64,000 nt of DNA, taken from NCBI GenBank assembly GCA_036346225.1, contig JARFIW010000835.1:496001-560000 (forward strand), read 5' to 3'. The translations under genes and the position numbers were made by a program. The notes beneath the pieces are model-generated. The model saw nothing but the letters and a program-made list of their open reading frames with translations. It was not told the origin of the DNA and made no database searches. Below, piece by piece: positions 30,480-41,370 of this stretch (its first letter is position 1; the number at the start of each line of letters is the position of its first letter). The DNA is from Platerodrilus igneus (taxonomy: Eukaryota; Arthropoda; Insecta; Coleoptera; Lycidae).

Positions 30480-31530
30480 TTCTTCGTCGTCCTTTTCGTA
30501 ATTTTCATAAGCGTTGTTGCATTCGTAGTTTACTGAATGATTTATTGCATCATCTTTACGGGAGTTTGTATAATTATCCGCGTCGTGATTAGTAAAATCT
30601 TCGACTTCTTGGTGGAATAGTTCCTCGTGAGTGAAGTTTTGTTTTTGGTTATAGTTTGATCTGATTTGCGATGTTCTAATATCTTGTTTAGTGTTACCAG
30701 ATCAAGTGTTCATAGGAGTTGGTTTGTAATAATTGTTATTTGTTATCGGTGCGTTTCTGTTGGGGTGTGCGCCGAAGTTTGCCTTGGTTGATTTATGTTT
30801 TGATTAAACCTTGGTGTAAATGTGGGTTTTGTAAAGTTTGACTTAAATGTTTGCTTTGGAAATTGTCTAAATTGGCGTTAAATAGTGTAAATTTTGGTTG
30901 TGTGGGTATTTGTCTCGCGGCTTGTATTGTTTTTTTCGGTGCGTAATTTTTATTTACGTTAGGGTTATACAGTCTATTTCTATAGTACATAACGTTTTCT
31001 TATTCTACAAGCATGTTCAGTGCTTCCTCTAAATTTTGGGGATGTTGGAATCTTATTTTGTCTGATAACCGTTCAAGTAAGACATCGATGTATGTGTCTA
31101 AAGCCATGTCGTCGTACATTTCCGTCTTCAGTAATTTAATGTTTTGATAGGGTTCTTCATTTTTTAGTTTTGTCAGAATTAAACTTCGTACGTCTTAACA
31201 TTTCATAACGAATTGGTAGGGTGATTGGTTATTTTTCATCCGTAAGTTTATTAAATTGCGGATCAGACATTTGATGTTTCTTTGGTCGCCGAAATATGCA
31301 ATCAATATGTATTTGCAATCGTCCTATCCGATCAGGTCGTCGCGACTGGCAATCAAGGTTAATACTCTGCCGGCCAGTTTACTACTTATCAGGCGTAAAA
31401 GTAAAACATTGCGTTTGCTCTCGCCGGGTTTATAAAAAGATTTTAAAAATATTTTGCAAGCGGTAATGAAGATATCTGATAATGCTTGATTTCCGTCGTA
31501 TAGAGGGATGGACTCGAGATAAAGTTTCAT
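30480..31530 (-). pseudogene. errantivirus-like gag remnants
   Basis: Starts MKLYLESIPLYDGNQALSD at 31530, a common opening of errantivirus gag ('P.YDGN...L..F'), followed by 'KRNVLLLRLISSKLAGRVL'. The frame breaks near 31324, resumes in several short pieces, and ends in an Asn/Gln-rich basic segment (30793-30990) typical of the gag C-terminus. No CCHC knuckle is visible, as is usual for errantiviruses. Confidence 0.72.
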
Positions 31531-32745
31531 AATAGAATTTATTTTTGTTACAATTTAAATTAATGGTTGCTTTTCAGTTTAGTTTGTATTAAGTTATCTA
31601 AAGAATCACTTACGTTAAACGTATTTTCTATATGTAATTATCAAGTGCTATAATTACCTTAAAGAATTCTGCTTCGTAATTGTCTCGTCAATTAGTGTCG
31701 CCTTAAAGTGTATATTTATAACTTTGCAGAGATTACAGATGCTAATTGAGTTTCAGGTTTTTCTGAATACTTTTATTTGAGTAATAGTTTCCTGCAATAA
31801 CTGCGTTATAATTATACGCTTTTGTTTCAGATTTGTGCTGAGTAGTTATTTCGTTAAATGTTACAATATAAAAACGCTTTTATAATTATACACCTTTGTT
31901 GATTTGTTGTATTAAAAGTGTTTAATTATAGAGCTTAATAATATCATCAAGTTTCAGGTTTTCTCTGAATAAATTTATTCAGTAACGATAAAAATAATAA
32001 AATTGCGATAATAAGATTGTACATAAAATTCTTTTTGTTTCTTACTAGTTAATATCAATATTTAGTTGACATTGTCTAGAGTTATTTAAAGAATCACTTA
32101 TTTTTACGTATGTTGCATGTAATTATAGTATAACCTTGGCTATAATTACATCAGTTTTAGACTTCCGCTGAATAATTATTTCATTAAATGTTGCAATAAT
32201 AAAGTACATAAAACGCTTTTATAATTATACACCTTCATTAATTTGTTGCACTAAAAGTGTTTAATTATAGAAAAATGTGATGAGAATCGAGTTTTGAATA
32301 AATCATATCAGTAATAATCGCTGAAATAAAATGGTACAAAGAATTCCGTTCTAATTATATCTTAAAGCTTCAGACTTTGTTGAATAAATCGTTTTATTTA
32401 TCGTAATAAATTGTGCATATAAATGCGTCTATAAAATTCCTTTGTTAAAATAAGTTTCCTAAGTAAATCCTTTCAGAAATAATAAAATTGCAATAATAAA
32501 ATTGAACATAAAAATTTTTGTTTCTTACTAGCTAATATCAATATGCAGTTGATGATGGTTAAGAAAATGAACTTTGGTACTTACAAGAGTTTGTTTGCCG
32601 GTTCCGTTATATTCTTTTCCCCTCTGTTTTTGAACTCAGTCTATTCTTGTACTTCGCCCAGTTGGTTCTCTGTTCCAAATTAAGAATAAAAATTCAAGAC
32701 CAGCAGTTTCCTCGATTTTGGATTCTTCTAATGTCCTTTTGGAAT
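31531..32745 (-). repeat. errantivirus-like 5' leader with duplicated blocks
   Basis: Blocks occur twice: 'CGCTTTTATAATTATACACC' (31872 and 32213) with 'AAAAGTGTTTAATTATAG' after each; 'TTTTTGTTTCTTACTAG' (32031 and 32514); 'AAAGAATCACTTA' (31597 and 32087). Spacings are about 340-505 bases, so the leader holds overlapping old tandem duplications. No coding sequence. A cis-regulatory role, by analogy with the repeated leader of Drosophila gypsy, is only a possibility. Confidence 0.65.
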
Positions 32746-32762
32746 CCTACCGACTGCACCGG
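32746..32762 (-). other. primer-binding site of errantivirus-like element
   Basis: Minus strand CCGGTGCAGTCGGTAGG, directly after the 5' LTR end. It resembles the TGGCGCAGTCGGTAGG site (tRNA-Ser type) of several insect errantiviruses, with a small change at its start. Confidence 0.7.
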
Positions 32763-33257
32763 ATAGGTTTTGGGCCTCTTGGAGCGCCTTTTTTAAATAA
32801 AAACACCTTTAAAAAACTCTTCTTTCTAATTTATTTTATACAAAAATTACAAGATTAATTTTAATTACAAGTACCTTATATGCAGTGATGTGTGGAAATC
32901 GAAATAATCCTAAGTTGACTTTCACTAATTAAATATACTAAAATTACGGTGAGTAGCTGAACTACCAACAATGTTAAAGTTGTGAAGCTCTAGACTGACT
33001 GGCTATCTTGGGCTTTCCAGGATATTTATGCTATCCCTGCTCCTCACATTGCTTCTGGGAACTGTAGATCTCATGTCTGCCATTTCTTTATTCGATACAA
33101 AGTATTACTCCTTAGTAATCTTAATTCTAACAATAAGTTTCTTATAATCTATTGTGACCTGCACCTGCAGTGTCATGCTACGTCTGGAATACAAGGTATT
33201 CACATCCATTCTCATGTCTGGTTTATAAACTTCCATTAACCTTTTGTAATATGTCTT

Positions 33258-33815
33258 ACTCTTAAATATTCAACTCAAGCTTGCACAGTGTTATACCTAC
33301 TTGTATAAAGTGATTCGTATAACTTGTGAACTATTTAATAAACATGAAAATCTAAAATATAACAATAACTTTTATAGAACGAGAACATAACTCGGGTTTT
33401 AACTTGAATTATTTATATTCAACTTGAAGTCTCTGTTGTTTGTAACATGTCATTACTGACAAAATTAGAGACGGAATCTACGAGCTAAATTTACGAATCT
33501 TGAAGCCGTCAGGTAATTCGAAAATTAAACCCGAACACGAAAGCCTACTGCTGACCGAAGTTCAGCAACTTCAATTATGGCACGAACGACTCGCACATCA
33601 AAGCAAGAAACACGTAAAGAAGTTTCTAAGCCTCGAAGGCATCAAAGTTGAAGATGATTATGAATTCTGTGAAGGTTGCATTTACGGAAAACATCATCGC
33701 GAAAGCTACAAAACTCGATCAGTACGCGCTAACAAGGTTGGTGAAATAATTAGTACTGATGTTTGTGGACCAATGCCCGAGCCATCTATGAATGGATCAC
33801 GGTACTATGTCGAAT
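33258..33815 (+). mobile_element. copia fragment inside errantivirus-like LTR
   Basis: About 560 bp with no counterpart in the other LTR. It starts with LTR-like non-coding sequence (AATAAACATG signal near 33341) and passes into a copia pol piece. No target duplication or complete ends, so it is a truncated or rearranged piece. Confidence 0.8.
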
Positions 33816-33816
33816 T
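33461..33816 (+). pseudogene. copia GAG-pre-integrase and integrase zinc domain
   Basis: The open frame, without a true start, reads 'DGIYELNLR' then 'LWHERLAHQSKKHVKKFL' and 'FCEGCIYGKHH': the H-x-H...C-x2-C zinc domain at the start of copia integrase. It continues 'ISTDVCGPM', the first catalytic Asp block of the integrase core. The frame leaves copia at 'YYVEFK' where the errantivirus-like LTR resumes. Gag, RT and most of integrase are missing. Confidence 0.88.
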
Positions 33817-33919
33817 CAAATTTACACATTGCAACAATCTAACTTAAGATTTAATAATTCCATTTGATTACATATATATCTTAATTTGGGGGATATGTAA
33901 CTCGCGTTACGACCCAACG

Positions 33920-34645
33920 GTATATCCAGCTATACGCACAGAGAAGACGACCGAATCATAAACTATTTTGAAACTAGTACAATCGTTTAAGCGAGAAGGA
34001 TTCATTTTGACCCAAAAGTGAAAATAACGCTCAAAAACTATCTGAGTTGAGCAAGAAGATGTTTTGGTTAGAGTGTACGAAAATGTAGGTATAAGCAAAA
34101 CCAACGTCTAAGTGCGGCAATGGGCATAAGATACTCATCGATTTGGAGAATTTTAAACAAAGAAAAGCTTCGTCTATACCACTTCAGTTCGGTTCAGAAT
34201 TTGTTGCTGCAATCCTCCAGCTTGCCTCCGTTATACTCGGTTTTTACATTGCCTCACCAGTAAAGAGAATCTTATTCACAAAATTAAGATCCACGTTTTG
34301 CTGCTTCTGTAAAAACTGAGTAAAACGTAAACGAACTGGAAAACCTTGCGACAAAAAATTCTGAACTGAAGTAAAGTGGTATGTTTGGAACAAGCTTCTC
34401 TTTATTTAAAATTCTCTAAATCAATAAGTGTCCTGGGTTCATTGCGACACTTAGACAACGGGCACGTATACGTGGCTATTTGTACATTCTAACCAAAACC
34501 TCCTCTTCTTGCTCAACGGAGATAGTTTTTGGAGCGTTGTTTTTTACTTTAGGGACGAAATGAACCCTTCTTAGATAAACGATTGTACATATGTCTATAG
34601 AGTTTATGATTCGGTTATCTTCTTTGAGTGTATAACTTCAGATCG
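33920..34645. repeat. fold-back made of Tc1-type transposase sequence
   Basis: Left arm 33925-34250 and right arm 34308-34640 are inverted copies: 'TTGGAGAATTTTAAA' (34142) with its complement (34415), 'GAGCAAGAAGATGTTTTGGT' (34048) with the complement near 34508, and 'TACCACTTCAGTTC' with 'GAACTGAAGTAAAGTGGTA'. Read outward-in, each arm holds fragments such as 'VEQEDVLVRVYENVGIS' and 'SIWRILNKEKLRLYHF', as in helix-turn-helix parts of Tc1-superfamily transposases. No intact frame; loop about 55 bases. Confidence 0.75.
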
Positions 34646-35140
34646 GAGCGCGGCCATTGAAATTTGTTTGCTGAAAAACAAACATTACATCTCTCGTCTC
34701 ACTATTGATAAAGTCACTATGACGCGTCATTTTTTAAATATTTTAGTAAAAGAAATTTTAAGCAGAAGGTTAAAAGAAAGACTCATTAAGTTTATACTTT
34801 AAATACCTTCATTGACTCATTAAATAAAAATTATGACAGATCATAATGACACTGTTCAGAGTGACATCCCACTAATAAAGATTAAAACGTAATCTGAGTT
34901 AAACAGTTTTTTCTTGAAAACGGATTGGAATATCAAGGAGAGACAAGAATACGCCTTTTATGTAAAAAAGGTTGCTTCTTCAGATTTTGAAGTTGTTTTA
35001 CGCTAGATATAGAGGGTAAAAGGTATGGCTAATTAATCATAAAAAAATTGTAAGTAGCATCCTCTATCATACTCTTTTTTTCTATACCTGAAAACATAAA
35101 GATGCCAATTTTGAAATCGATGACCTAAAAATTTTCAGAA
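34646..35140. other. no recognised feature
   Basis: AT-rich sequence without recognisable coding or repeat structure. Confidence 0.4.
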
Positions 35141-36850
35141 TAATGTGCTACGTACATTGACGTAGCTGGCAGAACATGAAAGAATGCCCGGGCTCAGTTG
35201 GCGAGTAGGTGGGGCATTACACATACAAAAATAAAGGAAGGCCTGAAATAAAAATCCACGCACTCATTCATCACTCACAACAAAATATAAAAAAACCTCT
35301 AATAAAAAAAACATGTTACTCAAGAGCAGTAGTACCAAAAACAAATGAAAACGAAAATAATCAATAATTATAATATACATATATCAGGAAGTACCAAAAA
35401 AAATCAATTCTTAAAATGGCGAGCTGCCTTTTTTAGGTATCTACCCCCTATATTAATTAACAAAAGAAAAGAAAAAGAAATTACAACTCTAAAAGTGTGT
35501 GTAGTGTGTAGTCACAGATTAGACCCTTCACGTAGGGAAGTATATATTTTTAAAAAAATTAAAAGTACCCACCACACAGTGTGTGCACGAAAAGTTTGTA
35601 AATACCGAAACGTCAATTTCTCGCAGTCGTATATCGAAACGGAAAATGAATATTAAATCGTTTAGCAACATGAATTCGTTTCCATGCCGACGTTATCAAA
35701 GCCCAGGTATGATTAGCGATTCGAAACACGCTTTATCAAATAATATGATCCCTTATTTCAACGAGTTTCTAGGTTGAAGTAATATACGAAATAATTATAC
35801 GCTATAAGAAAATCGGTCAAACCAACAGACACCTAGCTTTTCGTTTTAAAATAAATAAACTTAAATGCAAATTATTAGAAAGCGTACTTATTGTAGGAAG
35901 GTAAAATATACAGGATGGAGTATTGAAACAGAATCTACGTGAATGAATAATGTAAGACAAAGAAGGGTGTGTTTTAATTTACCGTCGAAAGTGAACGTAA
36001 CAAATCCTCCCCTCCCTCCTCACATTAAAAGGTCGGGGTAGGAAAACAAAGGTAAGGAAGTGGACAGTACAGTACTCAGTACAAAAAAAGCAAACAAACA
36101 AAAACAAATTCGCTTAAGTAAATTAGAAAAAACCCAAAAAAAATCACCTGATATCAGACTCGAAGGCTGACATACCATAATAGGAAAAACCAAAAAAAAA
36201 TTTGCTTAACAAAATAAAAAAACAAAAAGACACTCCAAAATAAAAAAAAGTTTTCATTTGGCTTGAAAAACCAAAACACCGAACGAAACCAAAAGTGAAA
36301 AGGACCACAGGGAAAGATAGGTAGGTAGTAGCACTGAGTGATGGCAGAGATAGAACGGGGTCAACACTGTCAAAGTCGTCAAAAGACGGATGCCTCTTTA
36401 GCAAAGAAACAAAACTGTCTTCAACTTCAAAAGACGATTGGTTTCCTGCAGAAAACCAAAAGTAACAAAAAAGCGAGAAATACAGTCAACAGTAATCGCC
36501 AAAAGTGTCAAGCCTCAAAGTAAGCCAGAGAACAATAAGAATGCTGGATAGAAAAAAATCAAAATACTTCAAGCTTTGGTGCCCAAGAATCGCAACAACT
36601 AAAAAATCAAAAAAAGAACTGCTAACTTGGCCTAAAGTTGAACACGTCGTGGTTTCCGAAGAAAAGAAAAAATAGTCTAGAAGCACAGACCTTACATGTG
36701 ATTTTCCAATGCTCCACCCGAAGGTACTACATTGGCCAGGACGCGAGTTTTTTTTTATCTAGAAAAATTTGGAATTTTACCGAACCTTCTTACAGTTTAA
36801 AACGCGATAATTCTTACAATTAAAGAGTCGATAAAACAGTTTACGAGTTC
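35141..36850 (-). mobile_element. LTR-element remnant (same family as 47933-53325)
   Basis: On the minus strand a polypurine tract 'AGGAGGGAGGGGAGGATT' (36020-36003) is followed by TGTTACG (36002-35996), the likely start of a 3' LTR running to about 35141. Matching order at 49200-47933: polypurine tract, TGTTACG, and the distal block 'GTGGGGYATWACACATAC' (35210 and 48016). Sequence right of 36020 is A-rich and matches the A-rich part at 49200-49900. Plus-strand frames in it are not genes. Confidence 0.65.
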
Positions 36851-36854
36851 ATAA

Positions 36855-37560
36855 ATACATCGCGCAAGCGCAATGAGTCCAGCGGCGACGCCACTCGCGG
36901 AGGGCAGCGTAACCTTATTACAGATTCCGCGTGGCCACTGCCAATGACGTCACCAATGCACAAAATTATATTTCGCCATAATCGGAAAATTTACATAAAA
37001 TTGAGACACTATATTCTAAGGCAATTACTCACATGAATATGTCGCTGGGTTAAAATTGGCTTCTATTCCAAGTCCATCAGGGCTCCATCCTGGAGTGATT
37101 AAAGATGGGACGGCTCAAGTGCCGTTGGCAGAGCATGGACATCCGGCTCATCTAGGGTCGTGGAGTACGGTACGCCTCGATGGCTTCAAATTGACACCTA
37201 CATATGCAGGGAATGACGGGAAAAACCAGGTAAAGGGGCGACAAACAAAAGATAAGCAAGCAAAGAAACTACATAGGTAAAGCTAACGATACGTTACCGA
37301 AAGACGTACATTCTACTAGAAGGTACTGGCAAAACGGCCACGTTTGAGAGCGTCACGGAAACCTCTCACCACTTTGTCCCCACTCTTTGTCTTTTTCAGG
37401 TCGGCGCGAAGTTATTCGTCCAACCCTCTCGCGTCGCGCGATCTGCGCAAACGCACTGTGTCGTAACGGAAGTACGCGCCTAGTCTTTTGAAAATTCCGC
37501 GCACCGCGTCTTTTGAAATTATGACGCGAAACCTCCGTACATCAAACTTAACCTAATACA
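36855..37560. other. CpG-richer unassigned stretch
   Basis: Patches at 36860-36955 and 37390-37535 are notably richer in CG dinucleotides than the surroundings. The frame at 37056-37280 shows no recognisable domain. No gene, promoter or CpG island can be claimed. Confidence 0.35.
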
Positions 37561-37569
37561 TGTTAAAGG

Positions 37570-37795
37570 GCCACTTTGGCACGTAACAACCTTTGCTGTT
37601 CCAAGCAAGGTAGGGATTTTAACGTGCGTGACAACACACACACAGGACCTCCATTTTACCTCTCATCCGAACGAGGGTGTATTTTTGTGAAAAATGCTCG
37701 TCTAACATTTTTTAAGCGGACCGTGTCGGGATTCAAACCCGGGACCTTGGGCGTAGTACTCACATGCATACCAACTACGCAACGGAGTTCTCCCC
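37570..37795 (-). repeat. tRNA-derived SINE
   Basis: On the minus strand a tRNA-like head carries an A box 'TTGCGTAGTTGG' (37782-37771) and a B box 'GGGTTTGAATCCCG' (37740-37727), about 31 bases apart, as in Pol III promoters. The following body contains 'CGCACGTTAAAATCCCTAC' near 37615, a block typical of insect SINE bodies. The plus-strand frame at 37576-37863 is spurious. Confidence 0.7.
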
Positions 37796-37799
37796 TCCT

Positions 37800-37990
37800 C
37801 CCACATACCACTGAATATCTGGGAATTAGGGTATATAATTGTAAAACAATAGAAGGTGATTGAACTGCATCTTACTAGAAAGAATAGCGGATATGTTCAA
37901 ATACAACAAACGTAGAGACAAGAAGAAAATGGTTCAAAACATATGTGTGGAACACAGCACAGTACATCTATGAAATAGGGTTAGGAAAAG
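37800..37990 (+). repeat. RTE/CR1-like LINE fragment
   Basis: Matches 55450-55625 block for block: 'GAACTGCATCT' (37862), 'AACAAACGTAGAGACAAGAAGAAA' region (37904), 'CATATGTGTGGAACACAGCACAGTA' region (37940), 'TATGAAATAGGG' (37969). Degraded C-terminal RT sequence. Confidence 0.7.
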
Positions 37991-38167
37991 CAGACTGAAG
38001 ATCTATTGATGACGTTTTAGTTTTAGTATGTTTCCTTTCTCTTTGAAAACGTTTAAACTGTTTTACTTAATCTAAGTTCCGATGCTGACCTCAGTTATCA
38101 ATTTTTCCGAGTTTGCTGTAGAATTTAAATCAGCGGTTCAAGCCTTAAAAGGGCTGTAACTCGACAA

Positions 38168-38945
38168 GGGGTGGTCCAATTCCAAAAATTCCAACGGATT
38201 TAAAATACCCAGTAAATTTGAGATGAATCAGCTGCCTTAAGTTCTCGGAATAGTTTTCAAGAACCGGGGAAAATATTACAATGCGCAAAAAATAGAGTTG
38301 GACTGTAACTCGGTAAGGAAAGAGTTCCCAAAAACAGCGAAAATTTTCAAAGAGCGAAATTTGGTCGAGTTCCGTTTTAAAGGGGTGGTCCAATTTCAAA
38401 AATTCCGACGGATTTAAATTACCCAGAAAATTTTAGGTGAATCCGCTGCCTTAAGTTTTCGGAATAATTTCCAGAAACCGGGAAAAAACTACAACGCGCA
38501 AAAAAATAGAGTCGGGCTGTAACTCGGTAAAGAAAGAGTCCCCAACAACAGCAAAAATTTTCAAAGAGCGAAATTTGGTCCAGTTCTATTTTAAAGGGGT
38601 GGCCCAATTCCAAAAATTTCAACAGATTTAAATTACCCAGAAAATTTTAGATGAAGCAGCTGCCTTAAATTTTCGGAATAGTTTCCAGAAACCGGGAAAA
38701 AAATTACAATGCGCAAAAATAGAGTTGGGCTGTAACTCAGTAAGGGAAGAGTCCCCAAGAACAGAGAAAATTTTAAAAGAGCGAAATTTGGTCCAGTTCT
38801 GTTTTGAAGGGGTGGTCCAATTTCAAAAATTCCGACGGATTTAGATTCGCTGGGAAATTCTAGATTAAATACATTTCTTAAATTCTCGGAAAAGCTTCCA
38901 GGAACAGGGCAAATTTTCAAAGAGCAGAAATTGCGCTGGTTCCGT
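38168..38945. repeat. 213-bp satellite, about 3.6 units
   Basis: 'GGGGTGGTCCAATT' or close variants start at 38168, 38383, 38596 and 38809 (periods 215, 213, 213). Units share 'TTCAAAAATTCCGACGGATT', 'TCGGAATARTTTCCAGAAAC' and 'AAAGAGCGAAATTTGGTC'. Minus-strand frames (for example 38145-38399, 38419-38622, 38633-38920) repeat with the units and are products of the tandem structure. Confidence 0.9.
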
Positions 38946-38949
38946 TATC

Positions 38950-40340
38950 AACATTCCACTATTGACAATAACTTAAAATCGTGATTCTTGCACATATTGG
39001 TATATACCTTCACACGGCAGTAACCTACTCTATGAAGCGTTTATTAATATCAAATCACTCCCTTACCCATATTTGGAACATATTTTTGGTGCTTGACTTC
39101 TAGTGATGTTTGTTTAAGATTATGAGCATAATTGTTGCTCAATATTATCGATGATGTGTAGAGCCGTTACACTTTCGACAGCTTTTCTCAACTTTATTTG
39201 TACTATTTAACTATTTGTCTAAAGTAGATGTAACAAACCGGAAGTATCCTACTTTAAATACAGTGCACAAATGGAAAAATAAACGAAAATAACAATTGGC
39301 AAATACAACCTATTTGATCCTGCTCAACACCGTACCCTTTTACAAGTGCATAACTATTAAGAATGCCAAACTCACAATCTTCCTTTGAGTGAAGCATTAA
39401 TTTTTAGCGGAACAAACAATAAAAAAAAACATATCGACATTTGTAACTTGTTTCATTCCGTTCTCATCTCTGCTTTTCGAATCTATTTCTATCAGTAAAA
39501 GCAGCCTCGTTGTTAAAAGCATTAAAAAGCGAGATAGAAATAAAAACATGTACAAAATAAATTATAGCGTCCGATGGGATGATGGCGGTCCATTGACTAC
39601 GTTAGGTCAAAGGTGATCGAGCATGTTCTTGTCCCCCTTCATCTGTATAACCCTGTTGTGCTGAACGCGTACAAGACTGATTTGTCATGCCCCATCTGAA
39701 AGAAAAGCCCACGCGTTATTTCGATGAATTAACATTTATACGGAAAATTTAGATTCCGAAGTTTTTATCGATTTCGACGAGTTGTTTATAGGTCTTCCAT
39801 CAGGCGAAAAAACCGGTCATTATCTGGTACTTTAGTGATTTACGACAAAGTGGTGTCTTTATTTCTTTCAATTTATAGTTAGCCTACGAGTCATTGATTC
39901 GATTTTATTTATTAATGTATGTAGACATAACCAACTTGCTAATAATTAATGTGGTAATAATCGGCGTAGATGCGTTGGAATGCCGGAATTGTGTGTAACA
40001 ACGAGTTTTTTAAAAGTCAAACATTGGAAGTTAAAGAATATTGTAGCTATGTTTTCTGCCGTTTGTCGCATATTTCAGGATGTAATACGAATTTTATTCA
40101 AATTTTTATTTAGTATTGAAATTTTTATGGCGTTCTGGACATTAATCAACTAATCCGACCGCATTTCTTACCACATGTTAATAGCTCCTGTGCCTTACAT
40201 AGCAACTTACTCCTAAAACACACTAAGAAATTATGAAATGAACAAAATTTGCCATGTTCCGCATTCCAAACGTGCTTCAGTAGACTAAAACATGAGCAGA
40301 ATATTCCTACAGTGCCTTTATATGTCGTGAAAGAAGATTA
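38950..40340. other. no recognised feature
   Basis: AT-rich sequence left of the Gypsy array. No coding, tRNA or terminal-repeat signal seen. Confidence 0.4.
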
Positions 40341-40344
40341 ACTA

Positions 40345-41033
40345 GATTTTTTATTCCCGAATGTAATCAAGAAATATATTGCGACACTTCCTCTGGTATT
40401 TGTAGTCCCTTTTGAACATGACACCATGCATTTAAAATCGTATACTCTCTGGCACACCCAGGAATTAGGGCATCCATTAAATTGGTGAAAGATAGGTTCG
40501 TATGACCGTCCATAAAAAAATTACAAACTTGCTTCCACGTGTCTATTCCTCAAGGTGCGATTAATGAGGACCTTTCCCAGTGACCTCCTAACAAGAAAAA
40601 TTTAAAAATTTTTTTTGTTATTTCAAAAGATAAATTGATTTTTATCGATAGGCTATAACCAGCATTTTTACCCCGAGATGAGAGTATTCAAAGAATATCC
40701 AAAGACGTTCGAAACACAGGAAGTCCCGATACGAATCGAAAACCCTCAATTATCAATCAGGACACCTCAACTCGTTCAGGTCGTAGGGTACATTTTCCCA
40801 AACGCTATCTCGAGACGTTAACCACTGGGGGGAGAGTAATGTAGCGGACAAGTGTTCTCGTTTATCATTGAAGGAGAAGTGATTATGGTTGCCTAGGGCA
40901 GGTGACTTTTTTTTTAATTAATATATTTTTCATAATTCAACTTTATATTTGTATTTTTTAATTAATTACAATAAACTAAACCAAGCAATAATATACTGAA
41001 TCATTTAATTTATTTTGTATTGCAAACTCTAAA
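40345..41033 (+). repeat. Gypsy array unit A (5'-truncated)
   Basis: Begins within the integrase piece ('FIPECNQEIYCDTS'-like, 40355) and runs through the 'SGRRVHFPKRYLETLTTGG' pol terminus (near 40777-40830), a polypurine run, and an LTR from TGTAGCGG at 40840 to about 41033. It is followed by a LINE fragment instead of a primer site. Confidence 0.8.
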
Positions 41034-41039
41034 TTGGAA

Positions 41040-41370
41040 ACATCATCATCATTTTGTTTTCGGCCTTACTTAAAGTTCTTTTCTATTCTGTGGTAATCTA
41101 AAAAGTTCTACATTCCTTTCACATCCTAAATTTCCAATAATTTGACTAATATAGCTAGGACTAGGTCTTCCTATACTCTTCTCTCGTTTTCTTATACCCC
41201 TGGCTCTACACAAATATTAGCAACCTCATGGTTGTTAAAGAACTCCAACATATTTACATGATTCCCATTTATAAGGAAATGAAATATTACCTTGTTATTC
41301 CCTCCAAAAAAGGATAAGTGTTAAATTATATGTTATGGTAAGGCTTAAAAACCGAATCGCTATCAACGTG
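41040..41370 (-). repeat. LINE 3' end inserted in Gypsy array
   Basis: On the minus strand, '...RKRERR' then 'GRPSPSYISQIIGNLGCERN' reading near 41190-41130 matches the last RT-LINE codons of the RTE/CR1 type. 'CCGAAAACAAAATGATGATGATG' follows (41065-41043), a LINE tail with (ATG) repeats. It lies where unit A's LTR should meet the primer site of unit B. Confidence 0.75.

Larger units (their letters stand above)
27997..33902 (-). mobile_element. errantivirus-like endogenous LTR element (env-bearing, pol-deleted)
   Basis: Minus strand, 5' to 3': LTR (33902-32766), primer site, 1.2-kb leader with duplicated blocks, gag remnants, protease, env, polypurine tract, LTR (28570-27997). The order and the env type fit Gypsy-lineage errantiviruses of insects. 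RT, RNase H and integrase are absent: the protease piece ends near 30250 and env-side sequence follows at once. Every gene is broken, so it is non-autonomous and defective. No clear target duplication flanks it. A copia piece interrupts its 5' LTR. Confidence 0.85.
32766..33902 (-). repeat. 5' LTR of errantivirus-like element, interrupted
   Basis: Matches the 3' LTR from 33902 ('AGTTACATATCCCCC') to about 33816 and from about 33257 to 32766. Without the insertion it is about 571 bp against 574 bp. Scattered differences between the two LTRs show it is not a new insertion. Confidence 0.83.

Noticed and set aside
38145..38920. Minus-strand ORFs with similar sequences
   Set aside because: They repeat with the 213-bp satellite period and have no start or domain in common with known proteins.
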